Source: Aedes albopictus (lineage: Eukaryota; Arthropoda; Insecta; Diptera; Culicidae). Taken from it: a DNA stretch of 64,000 nucleotides. Made by a program: the position numbers and the translations under genes. The notes beneath the pieces are model-generated. The model had not been told where the DNA came from. It saw nothing but the letters and a program-made list of their open reading frames with translations, and did no database searches. Positions 31,783 through 42,428 of the stretch are shown in pieces; positions within the stretch are counted from its first letter, which is position 1; each line of letters opens with the position of its first letter. The DNA lies in the NCBI RefSeq assembly GCF_035046485.1, contig NW_026917365.1, positions 1 to 64,000 of the forward strand, in the 5' to 3' direction.

Positions 31783-32460
31783 ATATCCCGGTTAAAGTTT
31801 GTTTTGAAATAATGTTTACATCCGACAAGCCGTGTTGATGTATATCAACAGTTTCTTTATTACTGCTTCTAGCTGTAATGACATCGCATAACGGCCTGCA
31901 AAGCGCTGCTGGTTTGTGGATTTATCAGAGCAACATTAACGGCGGCTACTATTCGAGCAACCCGCACAGCGCTACCATTTTGACTTAACCACCCTTTTCC
32001 ACACCGGTAGCAATCAAATTAGTCACCTTGATTCGTATCGGGAGGGCTGTCATATTCCCATATAATTTTTAGCAGCGCAACTGTCCCGCTACTATATTTG
32101 GTCACCCACCCATAGCGCTACTATTTTGCGAGCGCATCCAGCAGCGACCGGTAAAGTTTGCTGCAATGATGGAGGGCTGCCAAACGGGGTATAGAAGCGC
32201 ACCGTTAAAGGTGCTCTCAGTATTATGAATTGTACTGTATAGTCGCAGCTGTTTTGTTAGTGGGGACTCATATTCGATTTGTTCAAGTTTTCACATCTTC
32301 CGGGAAATCTCCCGGAGTTGGAATAGAGTGCAGTAAAGACAGCCCCAGTGACAAGTGATTGATTTCTGAAAACCGAGTTTGGTAGCTGCATGGTGCTTGT
32401 TTTGCAGCCGTGTATTAGCTTATGGTTTATATTTGATTAGCTTCCCTTTTATTCAACGTT
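31783..32460 (+). repeat. Promoter-like repeat unit, copy 2
   Basis: Diverged relative of 31180-31475. Shared blocks include AAAGCGCTGCTG, ATTCGATTTG, CACATCTTCCGG and CCCGGAGTTGGA. The middle has extra CAGCGCTACCATTTTG-like words. Function unknown. Confidence 0.35.
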
Positions 32461-32462
32461 GA

Positions 32463-32719
32463 CTCTAGATTGAGTTTAAATAAGGGCGAAAGTAACATGA
32501 GAGAATTCTCTTCATCGACTCTCTCTTCTGCAAATTAAAGTGACAAGATGCAAATTCAATCGAACTTTTTTACACTTAGGCGCTAGATTGCATCGCAACC
32601 TAGCGATTTATGGCTATACTTGACCATACTTGCATCTTGTCACTTTAATTTGAAGAAGAGAGAGTCAATGAAGAGAACTCTCTCATGTTACTTTCGCCCT
32701 TATTTAAACTCAATCTAGG
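32463..32719. mobile_element. Foldback MITE, about 257 bp
   Basis: TAGATTGAGTTTAAATAAGG at the left is mirrored at the right. The pairing continues through GCGAAAGTAACATGAGAG and GACTCTCTCTTC for nearly 100 bases per arm, with few mismatches. A short unpaired centre includes TAGGCGCTAGATTGC. No open frame. Confidence 0.8.
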
Positions 32720-32979
32720 ACTGCTTCAATTCGATTGTTACACAACAGAAAGCAAATGACTGAAGCTTATAGCGCTGAAAATGTTAGTTGGGAAGTTCCT
32801 CTAGAATTATTAGAAAGATTTCTTCAGAATGCTGATAATGATTACACCAGAATCCTGAGCGACATTATCCAGCAAAGAAAACAAGACTCTTCCGGTTCTT
32901 GGAAGGAATTCACACTGAATTCTGTTAAGTATTTTCATAAAATCCTGAGAGAGAATACTCCATATCTATGAGACGGATT

Positions 32980-33660
32980 GTCGCAGAGTCCCGAGATGAA
33001 TTCACAAGAATTTTGTGATAGATAATCTCAGAATCCTAAGCGAAGCTTTTCCTTGTCTCTCAAAATGTTTCAGATTAAAAGATGAATCCTCCCAAAATTA
33101 TGAGAGGAATTCAAAGAGCTTTTGTTTCACATTCTGTAGATAAACTCAACTAAAATTGTGAGAGAGATTCCCACAAAACAAAAAAGATTTTCGGAATTCT
33201 ATGATGAATTCTCCAAGAAACTTAAAAGAAATGACCCAGAATCCTAAAAAGCGTAGATTCCAGATTCCAGAATTCTGAGAAAGGTTCCCTCAAAATACTA
33301 GGCGAGTTTGCCAAAGAAACCTAAGATATACTCTCACAGAATTCTGGAAGATAGGATTCCCCCAGAAACTTGAGAAGACTTCCTCCAGAATCCTTTTAAG
33401 TATTCTCCCAGAATTCCCCTAAAATTCTGGGAGGAATCCTTTAGAATGCTGCGACTAATTCTGCCATAATCCCGAAAGGTAGAATTCTACGAGTGATTCC
33501 TCTAGAATCCTGAGAGGGATCTTGAGAGGGGTTCTTCCAGATTCTTGAGAGAAATATATCTAGAAACCTACGGAGGTTTATTTTTTCGAAAATCTGATGG
33601 GGATTCTCCCTGAAAGGGATTACGAAAACTTCTAGAATGGATTTCTCCAGCATCCTGAGA
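32980..33660. repeat. Degenerate GAATCCTGAGAGGGATTC array, left part
   Basis: Imperfect words such as AGAATCCTGAGAGGGATC and CCCAGAATTCTGAGA at roughly 20-24 base spacing. The array continues at 34951-36430 and was split by the ORF1-only insertion. Confidence 0.7.
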
Positions 33661-33672
33661 AGGATTCTCTGA

Positions 33673-34950
33673 GGCAGTTCTATCGCTGCTGTCGCCGAGA
33701 ACAGACGGAATCAAACGCGTTCTCCCCGGCTCTTTTTTACCAGCTTTGTGCTGCCCGCGGTAGCTTGCAAGAGTTCTTTGTTTCACGGTCGTTCACCGTG
33801 GCTTCATACGCTTACTGTGCGTCGTCGTCCGGAATAGTCAGCAGCAAATAAATTATCGAAATGTGTGATGTTATCAACACCGCACAATTTCGTTTCCCGG
33901 CGGGCAGCCCGCGCCCGTCCTGGACGGATATCGCCAGCTTCCTAAAGCAACTCAATGTGGATCTTACGGTGATGGACACGGTGTATAAGACGGCCCATGA
34001 TCGTTCGTTATATATCAAGTTTACATCGCTGGAAGCAATGCTGCAATCGTTGCAGAAAAATACGGAGCCGGTTAAATTCGTATATGAAGATGGACAAGCT
34101 GTAAATGTGCGAATGTGTGTCGCAGGTACCAACGTGAAGCACGTGCGGGTGTTCGATTTACCGCCGGAACTAACCGATGAACAGTTATCTCTCGTAATCG
34201 GAGAGTTCGGAAAAATCGAACGGATTGTTCGGGAAAGGTTTCCGGAGGAATTGGGTCTCGGTCACCTGTACAATGGTGTGCGTGGTGTGTATATTGATGT
34301 TAAAAAAGATATACCACCAGCAATCGTCATCGGGAAGTGGAAAGGAAGAATTTTTTACGACGGCTTGAAAAACACGTGTTTTCTGTGCCGAGCCATGGGA
34401 CACCGGAAAGACACCTGCCCCCAACGGCAAACTCGGAAGAACCAGAAGAACGAACATAGGGAGGAAGCGAAAGCCAGCTCATACGCTGCAGTTGTGTCCG
34501 GAGAAGCGTGCGGATCAGTGGAACAAGAAGCATCGGAAGAATGGGAGGATGATATAATTGAAGTGTTGGACGACAACGGCCACATCTCGGACACGTTTGA
34601 AGTGGAGCAAAGATCGTCGAACAGTTGCGAGAGAAGAGCGGACTTGGAAAAGGAAAAACGGCGTAAAGAAAGCATTGAGAAGCTAGAGGAGGTAGCCAGA
34701 GCGATCAAGGATGCAATGACAAACCCGAATGCTAGCCAGCGTAGAGCTCAGTTCGCCGCATCCGGTTCCAGTTCTGGCTCAGGGTCGCGTCCGAAAAAGA
34801 AATGTGTTCGTAGAGTTTTTTATTAGAATTTATTGTAATTGAACTTTCTTAGAATAACATTATATTTGTTTTGATTCTCGGCTCCGTAAAGTTTTATATT
34901 AAACAAATGAGCCTAAATAAATAAACCGTTTGGAAAAAAAAAAAAAAAAA
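33673..34950 (+). mobile_element. ORF1-only ('half-LINE') retroposon with poly(A) and 12-bp duplication
   Basis: A 1.28-kb insertion with a 5' leader, one intact open frame (33861-34826), a 3' UTR containing AAATAAATAAACC and an 18-base A tail (34934-34950 plus the junction A). AGGATTCTCTGA at 33661-33672 recurs at 34951-34962. The protein is a diverged homologue of ORF1 of the full LINE at 37.8-42.4 kb, yet no endonuclease or RT is present. In the 3' UTR, GGCTC and GAGCC could pair across a 27-base loop. It was presumably mobilised by a LINE in trans. Confidence 0.8.
33861..34826 (+). CDS. LINE ORF1-like nucleic acid-binding protein, 321 aa
   Basis: An intact frame with a CCHC zinc knuckle at residues 173-186 (CFLCRAMGHRKDTC, CX2CX4HX4C). 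Before it is a region shared with the full LINE's ORF1: VRVFDLPPELTDEQ, RERFPEE, GVRGVYIDV and GRIFYDGLKN correspond to VRIFNLPPEIEDRE, RERFPSE, GVRGVHMEV and ARIFYDGLKN. This part has the size and look of an RRM-like fold followed by the knuckle. The C-terminal half is acidic, then Lys/Arg-rich with a Ser/Gly tract, ending KKKCVRRVFY. In LINEs such proteins bind element RNA. Its intact frame in an element without ORF2 is unusual. Domestication is possible but unsupported. Confidence 0.8.
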   Translation: MCDVINTAQFRFPAGSPRPSWTDIASFLKQLNVDLTVMDTVYKTAHDRSLYIKFTSLEAMLQSLQKNTEPVKFVYEDGQAVNVRMCVAGTNVKHVRVFDLPPELTDEQLSLVIGEFGKIERIVRERFPEELGLGHLYNGVRGVYIDVKKDIPPAIVIGKWKGRIFYDGLKNTCFLCRAMGHRKDTCPQRQTRKNQKNEHREEAKASSYAAVVSGEACGSVEQEASEEWEDDIIEVLDDNGHISDTFEVEQRSSNSCERRADLEKEKRRKESIEKLEEVARAIKDAMTNPNASQRRAQFAASGSSSGSGSRPKKKCVRRVFY

Positions 34951-36430
34951 AGGATTCTCTGAAATTCTGAGAGGTATCCCTACATTAAACAGAAAAAATT
35001 TCCGCAGATTCCCGAAAGACATTGCTCAGAATCTTTGAAAGGACTCCCCTAAACTCCTGAAAGGGATTGTCCCTGAACTCTGAGAGTGATTCCTCTAGAA
35101 TACTTCAAATTGCTACACCAGTATCTCAACAGAATCTTCCTATAATCAAGTCAGGGATTTTCCCTGATTACTAAGAGGGATTCTTCCGGAATCCTGAAAG
35201 GGATTTCTGGGAGCAACTGCTCCAGAATACAGTAAACAGAACTCTACTGGAATTCTCGTAAAATGCTGCGAAGGATTTCTTCCGAACCCTAAGAGGAATC
35301 ACAAAATCTATGCGAGGGTTTCTTCAAAATCCCAATTTCTCTATAGAACTCTGCCCAGAATCTCGTGAGAGATTCTTCAATGATTGATAATTCTGAAAGA
35401 AAGTGCCCTCGAATCTTGAGAAATATAGCCCTAGAATCCCAAGGATTTCTCCAGAATCATGAGACAAATTCCCCAGAATCTTGAGAGAAATTTTCCCAGA
35501 ATCCTGGTGGCATTACCCCAGAAAGCCGAATTTTCAGAGAATCTTGGGAAGAGTACTTGGTGATATTCCCCCAGAATCCTAAAAGGATCTTACGCAGAAT
35601 CCTGAGTAGGATACCACTGGAATCCTGTGTGAGATTCCCTCAGAATCCTAGGAAATATTCCCACTGAATTCAGAGAGGGATTTTGCCACCAGTCTGAGAA
35701 TGCTGAGTATGATTCTCGAAGAATTCTGAGAGGAGTTCCTGAGAATGCTAAGAAAAATTCTCTCAGTATTCTGAGTAGGATCCTATCTGAGGGTCTTCCA
35801 GAATCCTAAGAGGGATCAACCCAGATCATCCAGAAATTACTTATAATCCTGAAAGGGATATTACCCTTGGTAGGGGAAACCCTAAAACCCTGAAATGAAA
35901 TCCCTTAGAATCTAGAGAGAGATTCCCAAGAATCACCTACAAACGGACGTAACACTCTTCGAAAGGCTTAACGATGAATTCAAATTTCATTTGACTTCCG
36001 CGATCCGCGATCCTTCAACCAGAGGTGCTAGAGTTCGATCGCTTTGACGTTTACTAGTGTACACGTTCCTGAATGATGCAAACGAAGGAGATTTATGTAG
36101 TAGTATGCGTGTGTCTCGCGTAGTTCTACCCACATGGATTGCTTCAGAATCCTGAGAGAAGTTTTTCCTCGGGATTCTCCCTGAATGCTTAGACGGATAT
36201 CCCTAAAACTCCCTGGCGGATTCTACCAGAATCCTAGAAGAAATTCTCCTGCAGTATTTAAAGGCATCCTAAGAAGGGATCTTCCACATTATTAACAGGG
36301 ATTCTAAAAAAAAAAAAGTTCGGAATGCTGAGAAGGATGCGCTAGAACCCTGAAAAGGACTCTCTCTAGACCATAAGAAGGATTCCTCTAGAAAGCTGAG
36401 AAATATTCACTTAGACTCCTCAGAGGGATT
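34951..36430. repeat. Degenerate GAATCCTGAGAGGGATTC array, right part
   Basis: Continues the array at 32980-33660 after the insertion. Repeated words include AGAATCCTAAGAGGGATC and CCCAGAATCTTGAGAG. A short unrelated patch lies at about 35940-36140. Confidence 0.75.
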
Positions 36431-36490
36431 GTAACTTTTTCGCAAATTTTATCTCAGTTTTTCCATGTCTTCCTCTCGCCAGATTTGTAA

Positions 36491-37833
36491 AGTCTATCTT
36501 TTGGAGCTAAGTAAAACTTCCAGTCGGATGGTTAGATCGAAAACGATAATTTATTAATTATTAGGAAAAATGTTAGATCAAATATTTTAAGAGTTCGTTA
36601 TTTTTGTTTTTAACAGAAATGAAATACTTAGCTACCTACTATAGACTGGTTCAGAAATTATAAATACACTAACGATAACCTGTCATTTCAATTTGAGTAT
36701 ATTATTCAAAAAAGTTTCTTCAAGCTCTTATAGTAAACATGCTAACGTAGCAAATAATACCAATTTTGTTGATGTTTCTGGTAAAAGTTAAAAAATAGGG
36801 CTCTGTAAACTAGATGATTGAAATTTGAAGTTGCACAAAGTGGTCAAAAAATGTAGCATAGTAGAAAAGAAAAAAATCTCACGGATAAAATATTTAACTT
36901 CCAAACACAATAAAAATTGCTGTATCGATTATAAAAGATATTTTTCGATTGGTAAGAGTAATTTTTATTGAAATATTTGATCAATAACCACCATTACGGG
37001 CCTTCTCAAAACAAAAATTTTTGTTTCAAATTTCTCAACAGCACCAGTAGCAACAAACGTTAAGCGAACGAATGTCTTTATTACTGTTTACCGCATTCGT
37101 TTTTATGGTATGAAAAGGTTGCCATCTAAAGGATCGAATGAGCTGAAAAAATAAGTTTGTTTAGATTAAATCCGTTCAGGAAAGCTAAGAAACTGTGTGG
37201 TAGTTCTTATGTTCCGTAGAAAACCTTAAAAAATGAGAAACTTGATCTCCGAAAAAATGTTGTGGAAATGCCTTTATCGATTTTCCCAAATTTTGATCAA
37301 GGCATTCCTTAGACAACTTGTTGAGAAAGCGAATGTGATAAAAATTTAGATAATTTTTGGTATTTGATGATAAATAATGTTGAAATCATTAAAAAACACC
37401 TTTGTGCAAATGCAAATTTGAAAAATTTAGTTATTTGTTAGAGAACTCGACTGTTCTTTGAAATATCAAGACAATTGAAAGGAAATATAAAAATATGGAG
37501 TACAATATGCTATACACTGAAAGAAGTTGGTAAAAATCATTAGAATAGTTAATTTAATTTAATAAACAAAATGTATTTATAATTTCTGAAACAGTCTATA
37601 GAAATGTAAAAGGAGAACTCTATATAACTAGTTGACGAATAGAAGCATATTCAGTTGATTAACCCCATCAGATCAGATTGAAATCATACTCGTTGACAGT
37701 TGTCTACACAGATTGGAAAGAATTTAACAGATGTAATTTGTGAGCTCAGTTTTCAATAATCTTATCAGCAGTTCAGATCGATTGCAGAAAACCAAGAGTG
37801 CTTATAACATTCCGTTTTTTGGATAAATGATCT

Positions 37834-37837
<4 letters not shown>
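36491..37837. repeat. 1347-bp direct repeat, left copy
   Basis: Runs from AGTCTATCTTTTGGAGC to GATCTAGTT and is repeated at 42429-43775, the two copies lying exactly at the two ends of the LINE. By eye there is a single difference (G at 36864, A at 42802) and no length change. It contains a TA-flanked MITE at about 36644-37596 whose ends, GACTGGTTCAGAAATTATAA and its inverse, match over 28 or so bases. Confidence 0.9.
36644..37596. mobile_element. TA-flanked MITE inside the direct repeat (left copy)
   Basis: Terminal inverted repeats GACTGGTTCAGAAATTATAA / TTATAATTTCTGAAACAGTC extend over about 26 bases with one mismatch, with TA on both sides (36642-36643 and 37597-37598). No coding capacity. 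The same element is at about 42582-43534 in the right copy. Confidence 0.6.
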
Positions 37838-37869
<32 letters not shown>

Positions 37870-37917
37870 CCAATTATTTCTTTATTAAGCTTTTCCTTCA
37901 TTATAATACTTACAATT

Positions 37918-40900
37918 TTATATTACATTAATCCATCGTTTAAAACTATGTTCAAATTGTTTTCTGTTGTTCCACCGTATTTCACGAATTATTTGCACAA
38001 AGTCTTGAAGAGTACGGGTTGATGTTTTTAAATTATATGCAATTCCAATTAACGTGAGCCATAAAGCGACTTTGCTCTGATATTGATTGTTCTCTATTAT
38101 TCTTCCAAGCATATCTACAGGGTCATTAATACATATTTTTAGCTTGTTTTTTATGGTATCTCTTATCCAATTCCAAATTGCATAACTGTTTCCACAACTT
38201 TTAAATCTATGCTCAACACTATCTACCTTTCCACAGTGATTACATTTATTATCAGTTGTTCCTCTAATTTTTTTATCTAGTAATTTTTCTTTCGTGGGAA
38301 TAATGTCGTTTATCACTAGAAACATAAAATGTTTCGCTTCTGAACATACAAAGTTTTTGGTCAAATTTTGCCAGTACTGATTCCATGGCTTATTTGGAAA
38401 TTTGATTGTTATTTTAGGAACAATGTTTTTTTTACTAATAAAATAATTATAAATAGTTTTGCAGGTTGCTACATTTGTATGATTTGCTAAACCCCGTGCC
38501 TCCCGGATCCAGTCCCTCGCATTTCTGTTAAGTGATTGACTAAACTCCTGCATAATCATAAAATTATCTCTTCCACCATTTTGATCGAAATTCAAAAGAT
38601 TCTTCGTAAATAACGATTTTGTTTTACTCTCCACGTCAATAAAACCCAGCCCCCCTCTATCAACATCAAGGTAAAGTTGATCCAGGGCTACTCTGAATAT
38701 TCCAATTCCTTTGAATAAAAAGTTTCTGCAAACAGTCTTGATTTCCGCCAAATGAGAATTATTTGGAGGAAACACTTGTGCCAAATACCACAACTTAGAT
38801 AAAATCAGATAATTTAAAATCCATGTTTTCTGAAACATGTTTAGATTTCTTTTTATGTGAATATTAATCAAATACTTGATGCTTTGTATTATTCTCGAGT
38901 AGTTAAAATTAACCGTATCACCAAAATTTCGGAAAAATTCAACGCCAAGGATTTTTAGAGATTCGACCTCTGTCAAGAGATGTGGCCCTGTACGACAGTT
39001 GTTCAGTCTCATGAAGAAGGATTTCCCGAAATTCAATTTAATTTTGGCAAAAAGCCCAAAATTATTGATTATATCTAAAATTTTATCAAACTCTTCGTCA
39101 TCACGGACGAAGATAGTAATGTCATCTGCATAGGCAATAACTTTGTAAAAGATATTGTCTATGAGACAACCTTTTATATTATTGCATATATTACGAATCA
39201 AGGGTTCCAGGTATAAAATAAACAATGCCATACTTAACGGGCATCCCTGTCGAACTGATGACTTTATGGGAATTTCACGAGTCAAAAATCCATTGAATAA
39301 AATTCTAGATGATGCTTTATCGTACAAGTTCTTAATGCATGTCAAAAAAGGCGGTGGAAATCCAAATTTTTCTAGTACTAACCAAAGAAAATCGTGGTTG
39401 ACACGATCAAAAGCCTTTTCAAGATCTAGACTTATTATGGTTCCTTTGAAACGTTTAGAGTTTGAAGATTTGATTGTGATATTTCTGATCTGCTTTAAGT
39501 TTGAAGTGCATGATTTATTGGGCATACACGCTGACTGGCCTGGACCAATTAAAGAATCTAGAATTGGCTGTAACCGATTATACAAAATTTTTGTGAAAAT
39601 TTTATAATCACAATTTAACATACTTACTGGCCGTTTGTCATCAATAGAGAAAGAATCGTCTTTTTTCGGTATAAGGGTAATTATACCTTCGGTAAATGTT
39701 GGATCTGGTTTGGTTCCTGACATGAAACAGTTGAATAATTTTAAAAGATCATGTTGAAGTTCTTCGAAGAAAGTGGAATAAAATTCGTAAGTTAGACCGT
39801 CTGGTCCGGGACTTTTCTTTTTTGTTGCTTGTTTAAGCGCTAATTCGATTTCATCTATAGTAATAGGAGCATTGAGGCATTCACGGTCGGGCAAGGAAAG
39901 ATATTTATCAATGGAGTTTAGGATGTTTGCCACTCCTGGATGAAAGACATTATCTTTTTCAAACAGGGCTTCGAAATGACTTTCTAGTGCTTGTTTAATT
40001 TTTTTCGTTTCAGATGTTTTGGTTCCATTTATATTCAATTTCAATGGGCCACTTTTTCTATTTGCTATCTGTTTAGAAATTTGAAAAAGGCTTAATTTTT
40101 CATCTTCCAGAACGTTGTTGGTCTGGACTTTCAGTTTCAGATTTTCTAATCGAGACTGCTCAATTGCCATCAATTTTGACTTGACAAAATTCATTTCATT
40201 GGAAATATCGATGCCTTCATTTTGTTTGACCGTGATGTCTTTCAAGCATCCGTACAGGAAGCTTTTAGAAACTGTTATTTGATTGTTCAGTTGGAACGCT
40301 TTGGACTTAAAAAAGGATCTTGCTTTTGTTTTTAAATGATTGCTCCACCAAGCACAAAAATTTTCAGTATAAACCACTCGCCTTCGAGTTTCTCGTATGA
40401 CTTTTATGAATTCGGTTTTAACATCTTCATCGCGCAGCAAGGAGGGGTTAATTTTCCAATAACCTCTGCCAAACACAGTAACGTCCTCGTTAGAACGAGT
40501 TTCATATTTAACAATTAAAGCATGGTGGTCAGAAAAGGCTGTTGCTCGACTTCCGAAGCTACGAACGTCATTTAAAAAAGATTCTGGTCCATAAACTCTA
40601 TCCAACCTGGACATTGATCCACCTCTGAAAAAAGTGTATTGTGTGTTTACGTTTATCGCGTTCCCAATATCTGTTAGGTTGAGACTGTCAATAAGATATT
40701 TAAGGCCTGAACTTATGTTTTTGACTGTTCCGTTTGAATCTTTCTTTAGCAGAATGCAATTAAAATCACCTAATAATACATTTCGATCGTCGCATGACAA
40801 GTGGGGGATAATATCCTGGGTGAACAAAGAATCTCGTTCTTTGCGATACCCGGATCCGGAATGGGCATAAATATTAACAAAATTTATTCCTCCGACCCTA

Positions 40901-41163
40901 ACGGAACTAATCCGACCATTCGGGTTCAACAAAATGTTTGAAAAATCAATGTTTTTGCGAATAAGAATAGCTGTGCCCTTATTATCGTCGCTAATGTTCA
41001 CAAATGCTACATGACTGTGAATGAAGCTAAAATTTTCAAATGCAACTTCTTGTAAGAAAATGATATCAACATCATTGTTTCTTACAAAGTCCCTCAGTAA
41101 ATTTTTCTTAAGCGTACTGCTTATCGCGTTGATGTTAATCGATGCTATCGTTCTCGAAAACAT
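37918..41163 (-). CDS. LINE ORF2: endonuclease-reverse transcriptase, 1081 aa
   Basis: N-terminal apurinic-type endonuclease: FLQEV with Glu39, LLGDFN (133-135), and SDHHALI (211-214). RT domain: SPGPDGLTYEFY, IITLIPKKDD, RPVSMLNCDYKIFTKI, ISLDLEKAFDRVNHDFLW, SSVRQGCPLSMALFILYLEP and AYADDITIFV with the catalytic YADD near residue 677-680. A C-terminal segment with CNHCGKVDSVEHRFKSC resembles the zinc-binding RT-associated domain (zf-RVT). It acts by target-primed reverse transcription. All key residues visible are present and the frame is unbroken, so this copy may be competent. Confidence 0.92.
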   Translation of the reverse strand: MFSRTIASININAISSTLKKNLLRDFVRNNDVDIIFLQEVAFENFSFIHSHVAFVNISDDNKGTAILIRKNIDFSNILLNPNGRISSVRVGGINFVNIYAHSGSGYRKERDSLFTQDIIPHLSCDDRNVLLGDFNCILLKKDSNGTVKNISSGLKYLIDSLNLTDIGNAINVNTQYTFFRGGSMSRLDRVYGPESFLNDVRSFGSRATAFSDHHALIVKYETRSNEDVTVFGRGYWKINPSLLRDEDVKTEFIKVIRETRRRVVYTENFCAWWSNHLKTKARSFFKSKAFQLNNQITVSKSFLYGCLKDITVKQNEGIDISNEMNFVKSKLMAIEQSRLENLKLKVQTNNVLEDEKLSLFQISKQIANRKSGPLKLNINGTKTSETKKIKQALESHFEALFEKDNVFHPGVANILNSIDKYLSLPDRECLNAPITIDEIELALKQATKKKSPGPDGLTYEFYSTFFEELQHDLLKLFNCFMSGTKPDPTFTEGIITLIPKKDDSFSIDDKRPVSMLNCDYKIFTKILYNRLQPILDSLIGPGQSACMPNKSCTSNLKQIRNITIKSSNSKRFKGTIISLDLEKAFDRVNHDFLWLVLEKFGFPPPFLTCIKNLYDKASSRILFNGFLTREIPIKSSVRQGCPLSMALFILYLEPLIRNICNNIKGCLIDNIFYKVIAYADDITIFVRDDEEFDKILDIINNFGLFAKIKLNFGKSFFMRLNNCRTGPHLLTEVESLKILGVEFFRNFGDTVNFNYSRIIQSIKYLINIHIKRNLNMFQKTWILNYLILSKLWYLAQVFPPNNSHLAEIKTVCRNFLFKGIGIFRVALDQLYLDVDRGGLGFIDVESKTKSLFTKNLLNFDQNGGRDNFMIMQEFSQSLNRNARDWIREARGLANHTNVATCKTIYNYFISKKNIVPKITIKFPNKPWNQYWQNLTKNFVCSEAKHFMFLVINDIIPTKEKLLDKKIRGTTDNKCNHCGKVDSVEHRFKSCGNSYAIWNWIRDTIKNKLKICINDPVDMLGRIIENNQYQSKVALWLTLIGIAYNLKTSTRTLQDFVQIIREIRWNNRKQFEHSFKRWINVI

Positions 41164-41186
41164 TGCTGGTCGTTCTGAACCTCGTC

Positions 41187-42269
41187 TTATTTTTTGTTTC
41201 GCTTCGATTTCCCTCCGTGCTTACCAGAGGTGCTTACGGTCTTTGGTAGTACTTCACTTTTTGATTGAGTTCCTTCACATTCATTTTGGGTTTTTACCTG
41301 TGTCTCGTCGCTATCAGAACCTTCCGATGAGATGATCATCGGACGTTTGTACATCGCTCTGTCCCTCTCGCTGGTCAAGTCTTCCATGTCCTCAACTTGA
41401 CCAGCCCCGTGGACCGCTTTACTTACGCTTGCAACCTTGTTGCTCTCATCGGCTGTTGTAGTATCCGAGGTGCTCACACTCTCCTTCGATCGTGGTGGTA
41501 GAAGAGTTCCATTGTTGTTCCCGTTGTCGTTGTTCTCACATTTCGATTTACTGTGCCTTGAAGCCAATGTCGTCATAACAGCCGCACTCGGTGCAGATGT
41601 GTCGATGACCGGTTTAGCCGGCCTACCCAATGGCGACGAGCTTGACGGTTTGGAGGTTGAGGTTCCAGAATTGCCGCCACGTGCAGCAGCAGCAGCTAGC
41701 TTTGGACAGTTGGATTTTTCGTGACCTTCGGATTTGCAGTAGAAGCACTTATTTTTTAGTCCATCATAGAAGATGCGTGCCCGGAAATGCCCGACATAGA
41801 GATGTGCGGGAATCTCCCTGGAAACCTCCATGTGGACGCCGCGTACCCCGGTAAAAATGTTCACATTAACTTCACTAGGAAACCGTTCTCGCACGTGTTG
41901 CCGTATTGTTCCGTACTGCCCTAGCACATACTGAATTTCTCGGTCTTCGATCTCCGGTGGAAGGTTAAAGATCCGAACGTATCGGAAGATACGGCACGCC
42001 TGATCCACTTGCACTTCGGTCACTGATCCGTCGTCGTAATTAAAGGAATAACTTTCGTCTGAGTCCGCGATAAAGGCTGAGAACGTTGGTTCGTCTATCA
42101 CTTTCACATAAAACTGTCCTCCATTTTCATCCTTGTAAATGGAGTGAATATCCGCTGCTGACAACTTCAGATTCCCTAGGGAGAACTTCAACACTTCCAA
42201 ATGAGATGGCACTTTACTACCGGGTCCGAACACGAGTTTTACGGTATTTTTCCTGACACTGTTAGCCAT
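41187..42269 (-). CDS. LINE ORF1, CCHC zinc-knuckle protein, 360 aa
   Basis: Starts MANSVRKNTVKLVFG at an ATG 160 bases from the element 5' end. Residues about 95-172 are the conserved region shared with the 321-aa protein at 33861-34826. The knuckle CFYCKSEGHEKSNC lies at residues 175-188. The rest is Ser/Thr/Asn-rich with an acidic MEDLTSERDR segment and a basic end (GKSKRNKK). Family ORF1 proteins coat the element RNA. ORF2 follows after 23 bases, suggesting re-initiation or coupled translation. No break was seen. Confidence 0.85.
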   Translation of the reverse strand: MANSVRKNTVKLVFGPGSKVPSHLEVLKFSLGNLKLSAADIHSIYKDENGGQFYVKVIDEPTFSAFIADSDESYSFNYDDGSVTEVQVDQACRIFRYVRIFNLPPEIEDREIQYVLGQYGTIRQHVRERFPSEVNVNIFTGVRGVHMEVSREIPAHLYVGHFRARIFYDGLKNKCFYCKSEGHEKSNCPKLAAAAARGGNSGTSTSKPSSSSPLGRPAKPVIDTSAPSAAVMTTLASRHSKSKCENNDNGNNNGTLLPPRSKESVSTSDTTTADESNKVASVSKAVHGAGQVEDMEDLTSERDRAMYKRPMIISSEGSDSDETQVKTQNECEGTQSKSEVLPKTVSTSGKHGGKSKRNKK

Positions 42270-42428
42270 GTTTTCTGTTAACTCTTCCCCGAGGGAAAGA
42301 TTCCGCTAATGAGGAGAAAAAAAAATACACAAAAAAGGGAACAATAGCCAGAAGAGACTATTGTTCAAAAATTCTACGGGAGCCAAACGAGTATACGTCC
42401 GTATCGGTTGAGCGATAGTCCGAGAATG

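Larger units (their letters stand above)
37838..42428 (-). mobile_element. Full-length LINE with two intact ORFs (L1/Tx1-like)
   Basis: On the - strand it has a 5' leader (42428-42270), ORF1 (42269-41187), a 23-base gap, ORF2 (41163-37918), a short 3' UTR ending CTTAATAAAGAAATAATTGG and a tail of about 32 A (T run to 37869). It has apurinic endonuclease and RT but no RNase H domain. With its poly(A) tail and the ORF2 sequence style (SPGPDGLTYEFY, DYKIFTKILYNRL), I place it near L1/Tx1, by inference. Intact frames and almost identical flanking repeats suggest a recent insertion. Confidence 0.88.
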
